Source: Albugo candida (taxonomy: Eukaryota; Oomycota; Peronosporomycetes; Albuginales). From it: a stretch of DNA of 64,000 nucleotides. Positions within the stretch are counted from its first letter, which is position 1, and every line of letters begins with the position of its first letter. The stretch spans positions 1 through 64,000 of the forward strand of contig JBDOQK010000033.1 of NCBI GenBank assembly GCA_040437565.1. The letters run 5' to 3'. The notes beneath the pieces were generated by a model. That model was not told where the DNA came from. It saw only the letters and a program-made list of their open reading frames with translations, and ran no database searches. This document shows positions 46,201-57,006 of the stretch, in pieces. Both the position numbers and the translations under genes were made by a program.

Positions 46201-46650
46201 CACAGAGAAACCGCGTAACTTGCTTTCGTGAAAAGCATTTCCTTCGTTTTTGCGCGTTGAAGTTGTGCATTGAATGTACCGTCCAAAAGTCCAAACGAAG
46301 GCAAGAGTGAATATTATTACCAGTAAATCGGTACACGAGTTTCGGGAGTCAAGGAAAGACGATGTGTGTATTACCTGTAGCTTGTCTGCACACTTTTTGA
46401 CAGATTCACAGCTTTTCTTCGCTGTATAGTATACATGAAATGACACTATTGTTCGGCATACCTCAAAATAGACATTTTACGCCAAAAGCATTTAAAATGC
46501 GTAGACCGATTGGATCAAAACCCCAAAAGTCGATTTTCAACGCCGTCGATTCCAACTGATAGCTATTTGAGACATGCTTGAGGAGAAGGGAGCGGTATAT
46601 GAAGCTTGCGATAATCCACTCGCTGTTGTATGCTGAATCATTTCTTGCCA
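43300..46650 (-). CDS. Unresolved minus-strand locus, probably one or more spliced genes
   Basis: Many medium-length minus-strand frames with gene-like composition follow each other without stops that I can bridge confidently. Examples are 46651-46463 (LESTALKIDFWGFDPIGLRI), 46304-46083 (ending VASVLQTAALAASEINF), 46069-45722 (REILLKHRVTQMIFGQIQVC), 45712-45437 (MELRAIIHSDRADHALDDLS), 45549-45337 (LDVSVPPLPSLFEFVHPDVS), 44291-44070 (LQAITVDISDLTFLI) and 43800-43476. They look like exons of a long protein. Some segments faintly recall bridge-like lipid-transfer (VPS13-type) proteins, but this is a guess. An unmerged overlap lies inside at 44989-45088. Exon borders are not given because I could not make them agree. 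Confidence 0.35.
44661..45416. repeat. Unmerged contig overlap around gap 44989-45088
   Basis: 44661-44988 (328 bp) recurs as 45089-45416. Confidence 0.85.
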
Positions 46651-47006
46651 CGAAATTCTATATCCTCTTGCTGGTATGCCCTTTTTGTGCGATGTGTGAA
46701 CAACAAATTAGTCGAAGACCTGAGACTTCTCTTCTAATGAATCGTATTCCACCGCGTCGTCAGCAATTTATCCATTTATCTGCTTTATACTTTAGAACAA
46801 AATCGTCCCCGAAAAGCCATAAAGAGCCGGTGATTCGTATTCGACTACCCGATGCATTCTGTAACTCGAAACAAGATAGCCAGTTTTTTTTGCGACATTG
46901 GTTTTGCTTCCAGCATTACTCGCAGTCCTTGATTTTCGGTTCGAAAGAAATATCAGCCGATAGGATACTCGATGATACAACACGTGCCTTCGCGAGGTTG
47001 CGGTAG
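46599..47006 (+). CDS. Possible small secreted protein (weak)
   Basis: A 135-residue frame starting MKLAIIHSLLYAESF. Its first 35 residues are largely hydrophobic (FYILLLVCPFCAMCE), as in a signal peptide or signal anchor. The rest is basic and has no recognised motif. It ends about 220 bases before the CCG-type gene. It overlaps the unresolved minus-strand locus, so only one of the two may be real. Confidence 0.25.
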   Translation: MKLAIIHSLLYAESFLATKFYILLLVCPFCAMCEQQISRRPETSLLMNRIPPRRQQFIHLSALYFRTKSSPKSHKEPVIRIRLPDAFCNSKQDSQFFLRHWFCFQHYSQSLIFGSKEISADRILDDTTRAFARLR

Positions 47007-47223
47007 AATTTTTAACGAAAACCTCCCTAATGGAGCTGTCGACATCTTCTCACCTGGGTGGAGCAAGGTATATATACCTACATCCAGCTTTCGTACAAGA
47101 CTTTCTGTTCACAGTACACTGGCGAGGGATATCGGATCACAGGAGTGAACACGTCACGGTAGTGCTGATTGGTCGATATTCAGTACTGTATACTTATCGT
47201 ACATTGTTCACAATCAAATTTAC

Positions 47224-48168
47224 ATGGCGATGAAGACCCGCGGGCTAATCAGTTTGATTATCGTCGCAATAACGACAACTCACATCGCGGAGTGCGGCTT
47301 CATAAAGTTACTGACCCAATACTTCACCGATCACCCAAGTGTGCAAGATTGTCGTACCTGTCTGTTGAAAGAAGCCGGTGCGACGCGTTTAATCCTGGTG
47401 GAGAAGACGATTACAGAAAAAAAATCAGTTATCACATATCTTACAAAAGGACCAATCTACTTCTACTCCAACGTGGAGAGTATCTGCGCTGGAAATAGAA
47501 ATTGCGGAATCATGACAATCAAAGATTATAAACCTTCTGATGGAGAAATGAGAGCACTTGGAGAGAATTATCCAGTCAAGGACAATGCGCCGTATCTGTG
47601 CTTAATGAGACACGCAGAATCTCACTCACTCTCGTGTATGAGTTCTTTCAAAGAAATCAGTGGATCAGGAATAATGTGGAGTTTTCTGTCGCACGATCCA
47701 GCCGTATACAAAAGCTTTCATTTATACCTTCTCCCTACACACAAGACTCTAAAAGAAATCACTGGCACTTATTGGTTAGGTAATGCTTGTCCCGGCCAGA
47801 CTCGGGCACTGTCAAAGGATGTATGTGACTCATTTGTCAAAACAGTTCTCGGCCCAGTCAAAATAAAAAGTCATGTTTCGCCGACATCGTCAGCATCATA
47901 TCCATCTCTTTTACAGGCCCGCTCGCGATTTGGCCATCGTTCAAACGAGGGTCGAATAAACATTGTGCAGAAATACATGAACAACATTGAGAAGAGCCTA
48001 GTATTGTCTACTTTTTGCCTCCGTACTGAAAAAGTAGGTGGTGCCTCGAGAAATTGCTTATTGTGCTTGTCAGCTGAAGCGAAAAAAGCAATTGTGTCTA
48101 TGGGAAGATCTTTCGAAGGTCAGGAACTTTTCGTCCGAGAGACTAAAAAAAAAAAAAGAGTTATATGA
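47224..48168 (+). CDS. Secreted CCG-type effector candidate, N-terminal part
   Basis: The frame of 314 residues starts with a signal peptide (MAMKTRGLISLIIVAITTTH, likely cut near IAECG). About residue 40 it has CRTCLLKEAG, an exact CX2CX5G match to the CCG motif described for Albugo secreted effectors. A second CxxCL, CLLCLSAEAK, lies near residue 277. Each CxxCL is followed by a second cysteine pair (for example SICAGNRNCGIMTI after the first), so the protein looks built from repeated cysteine modules. The pattern continues in the overlapping frame 48038-49965, so the two frames may be one interrupted gene or two adjacent relatives. Presumed role: host-targeted effector. The location between gene block and repeats is typical for effectors. 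Confidence 0.7.
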   Translation: MAMKTRGLISLIIVAITTTHIAECGFIKLLTQYFTDHPSVQDCRTCLLKEAGATRLILVEKTITEKKSVITYLTKGPIYFYSNVESICAGNRNCGIMTIKDYKPSDGEMRALGENYPVKDNAPYLCLMRHAESHSLSCMSSFKEISGSGIMWSFLSHDPAVYKSFHLYLLPTHKTLKEITGTYWLGNACPGQTRALSKDVCDSFVKTVLGPVKIKSHVSPTSSASYPSLLQARSRFGHRSNEGRINIVQKYMNNIEKSLVLSTFCLRTEKVGGASRNCLLCLSAEAKKAIVSMGRSFEGQELFVRETKKKKRVI

Positions 48169-49965
48169 AATGCCGTACTTCTACTACATATTCTCGACTG
48201 AAGAACCAAAATCGCATGGGATACGCAATGAATGCAAAGTTACATGTGGAGACATGCGGTTTTCTGAAACAACAAGTGCATGTTCAGCGCTTTCGAACCG
48301 ACACATTCTTTCTTCTAACCAGCCTGCAACAATCATCAAGCGCTTGGAAAATCAATTGAGAAAAGCTACAACTTTATCAATTCAGCAACCAAACCTATGC
48401 ATTTGGGTCTCTTCTTTAACGCCAAAAAAATGCTTTCAGTGCCTTCGTCAAAGAATGGAAAATGAAGAGTTGTTCACGAGGCTTTCACGGACCACAGCCT
48501 TATTACGCAGTGGTCAAATGAGAGTTGACGAATGCTTCGGTTTTTCATCCAGCTGCTTCACTATTCGCGACGTACCAGTAGATATATGCAAGTATGAAGA
48601 AGGATTGATGGTGCCCACTAAAGCACGCACAGGGCTGAAGCGAGCTTACAGCTTTGATCTCAACATAGAACCGGATCCAGAAATCGATCTCATGTCAACA
48701 TTAGTGCAGCAGCATTCTTCATCTTTGACGAGTGAATCGACGGAAGAACCTCTGCTAAATTTTGACGCCCTTACGAGAGTGATCCATTTCAACAAAAATG
48801 CAAAAGATATGGAGCTCAATTTTTTCCGATGCGCTACATGTCTTGTCGTTCATGGAGAAGTACTCTTGGTCTCTGTTGCCCAAGCACATATATGGGTAAC
48901 AAAAGAGGAAAAGGAAGTTAAAGAGTTTGTTCAATGCNNNNNNNNNNNNNNNNNNNNNNNNNNNNNNNNNNNNNNNNNNNNNNNNNNNNNNNNNNNNNNN
49001 NNNNNNNNNNNNNNNNNNNNNNNNNNNNNNNNNNNNNAAAAAAATGCTTTCAGTGCCTTCGTCAAAGAATGGAAAATGAAGAGTTGTTCACGAGGCTTTC
49101 ACGGACCACAGCCTTATTACGCAGTGGTCAAATGAGAGTTGACGAATGCTTCGGTTTTTCATCCAGCTGCTTCACTATTCGCGACGTACCAGTAGATATA
49201 TGCAAGTATGAAGAAGGATTGATGGTGCCCACTAAAGCACGCACAGGGCTGAAGCGAGCTTACAGCTTTGATCTCAACATAGAACCGGATCCAGAAATCG
49301 ATCTCATGTCAACATTAGTGCAGCAGCATTCTTCATCTTTGACGAGTGAATCGACGGAAGAACCTCTGCTAAATTTTGACGCCCTTACGAGAGTGATCCA
49401 TTTCAACAAAAATGCAAAAGATATGGAGCTCAATTTTTTCCGATGCGCTACATGTCTTGTCGTTCATGGAGAAGTACTCTTGGTCTCTGTTGCCCAAGCA
49501 CATATATGGGTAACAAAAGAGGAAAAGGAAGTTAAAGAGTTTGTTCAATGCGTCAAAGAGTGTTCCGATTTGATGCAGGCCGAGCCGAGGACTGAGTTTG
49601 AATTTGACGACTACCAGCAATTGCAGCCTGTATCAGTTGACGATTTGGTAGCCATTTTTTGCGGCGACATCGAAGCAGAAAAGTGGATTGATCAGGATAC
49701 GATGAGTAAACCGCAGTCAAAGGAAGAGGAAAGAGGTGCAAGTGAGAAAAAGGCTTTACCAACGTCTACTACAGTCGCATATATGGACTACACCAAATGT
49801 GTATCCTATCTCCAGACACAGTCCTCAGACGCTGCAAAATCTGAAGGATCACAGACGCTGGTTGTCGGAGAAATTTTGTCTCGGAAGAAGGGAAAAAAGG
49901 CGGACTATGAGGTCCGACTCAATGCAGCCGAAAAAAAAAATGGCATAGTGACGGCTACAATGTAG
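48038..49965 (+). CDS. Effector candidate, C-terminal modules with DLNxxP motif
   Basis: This plus-strand frame continues the cysteine modules with CKVTCGDMRF, CFQCLRQRME and later CATCLVVHGE, so at least two more CxxCL units. Between them is a DLNIEP motif (48656-48673, again at 49270-49287), an exact DLNxxP EAR-type sequence. The C-terminal part is charged and ends with a basic SRKKGKKADYE cluster that could be a nuclear signal. The 100-N gap 48938-49037 is flanked by a 514-bp repeat (48424-48937 and 49038-49551), so the duplicated modules are an artefact. It has no signal peptide of its own, which favours it being the downstream part of the 47224 gene. Confidence 0.6.
48424..49551. repeat. 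Unmerged contig overlap around gap 48938-49037
   Basis: 48424-48937 (514 bp) recurs as 49038-49551 inside the effector candidate. Confidence 0.85.
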
Positions 49966-52040
49966 AGATTTGAGATGGAATATAACTCGGACATTTCAGT
50001 GATTTTGGGGTGGTGTTTTTTCTATGCATCCTACACAGATTCCGAAAACTTTTGCTCACTGGAATTCACTGAAATAGCTGCGAAGCAGCTGGCAGTTAGC
50101 GGAGAGATGCATTTCATCTTTCCGTTATGTGCTGATCGGTCTAACTCAATACTCCCGGCACGTAACGCTCGCTTTGATTAAAAAAGTTGCTGCACTGTTT
50201 TAATTGAGGCAAAGGTGAATCCCGATGAAAAATACATGACATTTCTTGGCGAAATTAAATATTTTGTCTGATGGGATAAACTTCATTCCATTCTCTTCGC
50301 TAGCCGACACTTATCCATCGAGCGGTGTAATAGTTGCTATTTCTACAGCCCAATCAATTTTCGTGGACGTGAGCTGAGGTGCGATGGCTAGAATCCCTGC
50401 ACATGAATGAAATGCGTCCACTATCGAAAATTGCATGCTCATTACGAGACGCTGTGCTTTTAACGCCTTAACAACATCACCGCTGTTTGTACAACGACAA
50501 TGCGAGTCTTCCGACAGTTGCCTCTACAAATGTCTGCTTTTCCACAATGCGAATGATCGATTATCATCGTCTTGTTGACCTTGCTTACAAGAATTTAATG
50601 CTATTCAACCTTTAATACCATATGGAACCCTCAGTGGACGCGTGCCTTTTTTTGGCTATCAGTGCGCTAGAGCAATTTTCTTCACTTCACAGACAAGCAT
50701 TGTTACGTATGCCCGTGTTGGAATCGTTTGTATTAGAACGAATGTCGGGAAGGGACGAGAGTTGAGCAGACTTCATATTGTGCATCAGAACGATTGTTTG
50801 GGAAAGGAAGAGAATTAGCAGGTCCTTGCATTGTTTTACATCAATTCATTGGAGTGAACGTGCGTCAATATTAGGTAGGAATTATAACTCGACTTCGTTG
50901 ATTCTATAGGTCGCCGTGTGAGCTCGTTGCTCGAAACTCTTCGAATGTCTTCTCTACTTGGCATCCTTTTGCGAGTATAGCAGGCACACTTACGGCAAGC
51001 CATTTTTCGAAGGGAATGCTCGCCTTGATGCTGTTATGTTTTGCAGAGGCAATCAGATCTGCATCCTGATTCTACTTGATCTGATTTTATTACTATGCAC
51101 AGACTGTCTTGTACTATCTACAAGTATGCTGGTACGCTACTGGGTATTCGTCACTTTATAGTGAGATAGAGCGCTGTCAATAGATCTAGCCAAGAGAGGC
51201 TTATCGGTGCGTAGCACGTGATTTCAACCTATTTTTGCTTCAAGCTTCCAAAAAGTCAATCAGTTGAATTGAGCACCTATATCTTAAGGATTCCAGGTGC
51301 GTTTTGAGATAGATCTTCAAGAAGTCAATTAAAGAAGAGTGTTCACGCTGAGAAAAGGGCGATCTGAAATCATTATTTTGTCGTCTCGTTCTTTACCGTT
51401 GACAGCCTCCCAGGTACGGCGGCCACTGCTGCTTATGCATTTGCATTTAGTATATTCCAATGCGATATACTTTATTCTGCCACTTTCCTTAAGTCAAGTT
51501 GTTCTATATAGTTGTTTGCAGCACGGTTCGAAGAATGCAATATGCTTTAAAGCGTTTGAGCAATTTTTTTTTCTTCCCTTGAACAAACTCAAAGCTGCCA
51601 TATCTCATCGTGGTCAGGAAAAGGCAGCACACGGAAGGAAGATTTTTGACAAAGTTGTGTCGACTTTGTATCCTTTATTTCAAATCCCAACGCTTGATAA
51701 GTCTCATTCAGACTGGTTTGTGCTCTTCCGATTATTGTTTTTAGCGTAGTGTGGTAAACACCAATACGCAAAACACGGTACTTGTGGACAGTTTTGCAAG
51801 TTCCTATCACTTACACGCTGGACACAGTCTCGCATTATGGTGGCTGAGGCTACTGCAATACAGGACTATCAACGAGAGGACATATTATCGTCTTTGACTG
51901 GTATTTTGAACTTTTCTTATACAGTACGGGACACCTATAACTATCAACTCCTAATTTTTCGCGGCCAAATTTAAATTTTTTAATTTTATGCAGCCGATAC
52001 TTCTAACGTGATAATAACCTGTTTGTCAGTCAATCAGAAT
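49966..52040. other. Gene-poor stretch downstream of the effector candidate
   Basis: Only short frames occur. The best is 51339-51749, which ends with a helical AISHRGQEKAAHGRKIFDKV segment and lacks a family match. I see no RNA gene and no clear transposon. It may contain a decayed gene. Confidence 0.35.
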
Positions 52041-52052
52041 TAGTGTAGATCA

Positions 52053-54250
52053 ATGTCGAAATATATTATAATATATCATTTGGTTATTTTTCTTCCGCGT
52101 TCACCTTCCATTTCTGGTTGCATCCCGTCACTATCACCACAATGGCACCACCCAGAAAATGTTCAGAGTAACTCAAAGTGGCTAGAGTTTAGAAAAAAGT
52201 TCGAACTGAAGCTTTCAGAACGAAATACGACGCTGAAAATTCTACTAGAGAACTTGGCCAGCCTCCCGATTTCAATGAGCCACCTTTTTGGCCCGCTGAA
52301 AAAACGGGTGGACGAAGACTCGGATCTTGAGGTCGAAGAGGCTGAGGGTTTTACTGATTATAATGTGGTATTTGTAGCACTGAGAATACACTCTATCTCG
52401 AATCGTCCGGGTCGGTACATTGGGACTCGAGCCGTACTCGACGACGAAAAACGTGCAGAAGACCACAACACCGCACTTGGTTCTCACCGACTTGAAACAT
52501 ACTTTCGATTTATGACTCAAGATGCACAAGCAGGACAAAGAAAGGAAGCAGAAAAACTGATGACGAGGATGATGATGAGCCAGAAAGTAATTACAAGGAA
52601 GAGGGACACCCTGCAGCTGGAATGCTGCAACTTGACCATCAGGTCAAATAGACACACCAATAAGTCAAAACGTGCACGACTAGCTGCTATCGCATCTTGT
52701 TCGAGTCCCCTTCCAACGGGCTATCCTGTAAGTTGAGGCTGTTAATTGTTTGATCTAGTACATTTTTTGAATTTGAATTTCACTATTTTAATGATGCTTC
52801 ATTTGTACAGAAGCTTCAAGCCTCGATAGTCATTTCCCAGGCAGCCGGGAAAGGATTATGGTTTTGTTGACTGCTTCGCACCTGGGGAACCATGTATCTC
52901 GCCACTGGTGATCTTCCGAGCAGAAAGCAAGGCCAGCATATCAACTCAGGCATCGTTTTAATGGATGAAGGTGTTCTTGCCAGAGTCGATTGTATCTCCG
53001 TAAGAACAAGTGCAAAATTGAACCCACTGACTTCACCAAGCATATCACTCATCACATTCTTTTGAATGCATGGGGCTTCAAAGTGATTTCTGGTAAGACC
53101 GCCATCCGATGGATGCAGAGGCTAGGACTACAGTATTCCGAAGCAAAGGAATGTTCGTCGATTGTCATGACAGTCCCGACGTTCTGGATTACCGTAATGT
53201 CTTCCGAAAACGCATGGCGGATATTGAAGTGCAGATGCCAATATTCTCAGGAAAGGAGATGGAGATTAAACCTGGCCATTGGAAGAGCCAATCCTTTCTG
53301 TAACACACGATGGTCAGAAAAATCTACGGCTGCAAGATGGGGAGAAACTACTTCGAAAAAGAGGAGCTGGAAGATCGATCCATGTCAGTAACTTCTTATC
53401 TGATTTTGGGGTTCGTCTATCACTGAATGATTTCAAGCAGCTCGAGCATCCCAAAAGAAGGGTGTGTTATTATGCACCCTGGCAAGAATTATGATGGGTG
53501 GTGGGCTGGTGAAGATAATTTCAAACAAGTGAGATATCGTGCAATTACAGTCTTTTAAGGAACAGCACCCCACATCCACATCCCTCTTTGAGTTTGACAA
53601 TTCTATAAGCCATGCTGCATTTGCTAGTGATTCCCTTGTCGGAAGATACTATATTTGGGATCAGGGTATACACAACCAAGGATGCGCAATGGAAAATGGA
53701 AGATAGCTCAGTCCAGCCAATGTGCTTCCCTAAGATTTGAACTGATGTAACTCTTCGATTTGAAAAAGCTCTTGAGTTAAAATGCTATCCATTTGAATCA
53801 TGTTTGTAAGCCTTCTATCTCTTTCAGTTTTGCCAAAGAGATCGAAAGTGTAGCTGATCGGGACATGTGGAAAGATGAAATGTGCCTCCGTTGCAATGGC
53901 AAGTGACTTGGCTCAACAATGTGCTGTGCAAAAAATACGATTGACCACGAACATGACTTCATGGAGCAGAAAGGCATGTTGGATGAACTAATCGTTGCTG
54001 CTGGACACATGATAATATTTGATCCGAAGTTTCACTGTGAGTCAAACTTAAATGAGAACTTCTGGGGTGCTGCCAAGGTGTATTCTCGCAAAAACTGTGA
54101 CTACATCTGGAAAGGTCTGGTTAGAACAGTTCCTAAGGCTGCGGAATCCGTCCCCCTCACAAGCGATCGATGCCATGAACAAAAACGTTTCTGATAGATG
54201 GATTTATATCGGAAGGAATTGACGGGAAGGCTGCTGAATAAGCCGTGAAG
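52053..54250 (+). mobile_element. DDE-type DNA transposon of a fungus/oomycete family, degenerate
   Basis: Plus-strand frames at 52053-52736, 52810-53390, 53279-53520 and 53560-54190 form one protein in order. They include TWGTMYLATGDLPSRKQGQH, TKHITHHILLNAWGF, ISGKTAIRWMQRLGLQYSEA, FVDCHDSPDVLDYRNVF, MADIEVQMPIFSGKEMEI, an acidic THDGQKN segment where the family has THDE, then KKRGAGRSIHVSNFL. This order is that of a widespread fungal and oomycete DDE transposase-like family whose formal name I do not recall. Several frame changes and stops show it is inactive. TIRs were not found; the sequence ACAGTACGGGACACC near 51920 could be one end. Confidence 0.55.
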
Positions 54251-55400
54251 AAATACCGATGCCACCTTCGATCCCCCAACCCTATCATGATGGATATCAA
54301 CGTGATCGGTGCAACTAATGGATGAATTGTAGAAATGATCTTTGATTGTATCTGTACATATATAGCAACGGGGGTGACTATTGAAATAGGTGGTAAGTGA
54401 TTTTAAACATTGAGCCATGCGATTGGCTACGATGGAAGAGTGGCTGTCCTCTAATTGGCTATCGTATTTTTGGAGTTCTTTATGGGCTGGCCAGAATGTT
54501 GCTGACCAAGCCAAATCTCTTGAAATTTCACAGCTCTAGAAATCCCATATCCTCGTCAACAATAACCGATCTTAAATCTGAGTATGTAATCCTCAAGCTT
54601 TTTATCTCTAGTTTTTTGTGACAGAGCCAGATTTTGATCAAAATAAACCCTACTGGCTATGATGCAGCTCGAACAACCCCTTAAATAGTTGATGGTTATA
54701 GATGTCCCGCATTGTATGCATTTGTTTTGGAGAATTGGTATTTTCACCCACAGAGCTTGCTACTTCCACCCACCACGTGGCTTTCTAAACAATCAGATCA
54801 CGGCGGTTTACCACCCAACTACAGTCTTTGCAATGTATAGTTGGGCAAACTTCAGGATACTAGAGAGTAATGAGCGTTCTAACAATGGAAAGGAGAAGAG
54901 ATTTGTTTGGGTTTTATACACAAATTCAGTTTTTTCCCTTACTTTGTTCACCTGCATCAGTTCCCTTGAATTCATTGCTGTGTACTGTTGACAGGATAAC
55001 CAAAGGTGGAACAGAATATGTCATCAAAATTTGGAATATCCTTTCACCTTGCCTACATGATGAAAATGGTGTTGAAGTCTTTGTGGGACATTTTCGGATA
55101 TCATGTCCCTCCCTGTTACATTCTTACATCGCCGCGTAGGCTTCATTGAAGTCACAAATGCTGACAATTTGCGCTTTGTTGATGAAAAGGGAACCTGATC
55201 TTAGGCTCCTAGCGGACGTCCTTTTGCCTTCACGACAAAAGGTTCAGCGAGGGCCGAAAGATTCCCACATGACAATTCCGAAATCCTAGCATGAATGATC
55301 GACTGTTGGGCTGGGGAATAAAAAAAGTCGGCTTTTCAGTGATTTCAATTGGAGCTGAAAGGATGCAATGTTGTTCGACATGATGAAAACCTGCTTGGCC
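54251..55400. other. Gene-free stretch between two transposons
   Basis: Only short, motif-free frames. It is probably flanking or decayed transposon sequence. Confidence 0.35.
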
Positions 55401-57000
55401 ACTTCCATTCTTGCATTATCATCAATGTCGAGTGGGTTCCAACGCTAATGTTAAGGGTATGGATGGGGCTGTTACAAAGCTAATGGAGTTCATGCACACA
55501 TAATTAGCCGATAGTGCTCCGTAAACGTATGATTACACGAATTGTTCAAATCCTCTTCAGGTCTATTACATTGCAGTTTGATAAAAGGAAAAAAGGACTC
55601 TCGTCCAGTCAGCTGCTCATAACTTATTACCACAGAATACATGGGGGACTCGGATGCGCTCGCTAGAAACGTTTGATTCAAGCTACCGGTCTTGGTGGTC
55701 AATGGCCTGCTTCATTCTTTCCTGAATAAGATCCCGATTAACAGTACCGCTTTGTAGCCGAATACGCTCCTTCAATTGCCAGCATTGAAGTATTTGAAAA
55801 ATGCATCATTTTGTCTGTTCGGTCACGCACAACTTTTGCTTTATGCGGAATCCAGGTTTGATCTATGACCATTTGTCCAGCTTTCCAAAACTCCTTCTAT
55901 TCTTTGTTCATGCCAAATTTTTTCTTCTTCCTTGCAATTCGCGACTACATTTTTTCGATATGACTCAAGCATAGGAGATGTGCGCAGTCCGGAAAGATTC
56001 CTTTAATGGCACCACCTAGTGCCAAATCGCAATCTGTCACCAGAACGTCTAAAATTTGCATTAACATGCTTTGCAACTGCTGAAGTGTGCCACATATAAT
56101 CTGTGCTTTCCTGATAATCTAGCCGTCGATTTTCTGTTGTCTTTGTGGCTGGCGCAGTCCACATCAGTGTATGAGGTAAGTTGTACTTAACCCTTTTGTG
56201 CCCCAAAACATATTCTTCCTGATATTGTTGACTTCAAGTACCAAAGAATTCTTACTATACCGGCAAGCAAAACGGATGGAGGTTGGACGGGCCATAAATA
56301 AATGTTTGACGCGCCCATTACCGGAGATTTTCACACTATACGACCACGTGCTCTATGTGAGCTTATCAATTGACGCATGAATCGTGGACTTGCCTGCCAA
56401 TTCTTTCAGATGAGATTGCGATTTGGAGTTGTAGAAGTTTTTGCCGTAGCCAGTGATTCGGGAAATTCACGATGCAAAAGCGTTAATCCATGATGTGCAG
56501 GGACTCCAGCTGATACACGTTCCTGTACGCGACCCTTTTCGTCCCCGTCATTTTTCGGCATCCTGGGTGCCCAGCCATATTCTCTGGAGCTTCATGATTG
56601 TGTTGGCTGTTCCGTTTTTTATACCTTCCAGCAACCATCTCCACTTTCTTCCCAAAAGCTTCCCAAGGACACCCCTGAAGTCTGGTCCCTGTCTTTCGTG
56701 TCTTTCCATCAACATTTTCAGCAGAGCGTTTCCTATACTCCCCAACAAGATCAGAAGCGAACAAACTCTCTTTTCTCCACCTGAACATTTTATCGACAGC
56801 CGAAAGCCAAACTTACGACACGCATGGCGAACGTGTTCAATGAGATCACAGCGAGTGCCAAAAGCTTGGTTGCAATTGATGAAAGAGAACATTGATGAAG
56901 GTGGGGGGAAAGGAGATTTGGTGAGTGGAAATAGCAATTCCCTTTTTTCTTCAGATGAGTGCCACTTGCCTCAGACGTTCTCACTAATACCACATACAAA
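55400..57000 (-). mobile_element. Mutator-like element remnant (second copy)
   Basis: On the minus strand, 56788-56483 holds the FAR1-type zinc-finger end with RNSQHNHEAPENMAGHPGCR. 56937-56548 in another frame gives HVRHACRKFGFRLSIK, the start of that domain. Further downstream, minus-strand frames at 56206-55490 carry pieces of the transposase core and its C-terminal helices. Frames change several times, so it is inactive. Direction and order agree with MULE structure. Confidence 0.65.
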
Positions 57001-57006
57001 GCACCT

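Noticed and set aside
48424-49551. A genuine tandem array of effector modules around 48.4-49.5 kb
   Set aside because: The two 514-bp blocks match base for base as far as I compared and abut the N gap. The real internal modules are much more diverged.
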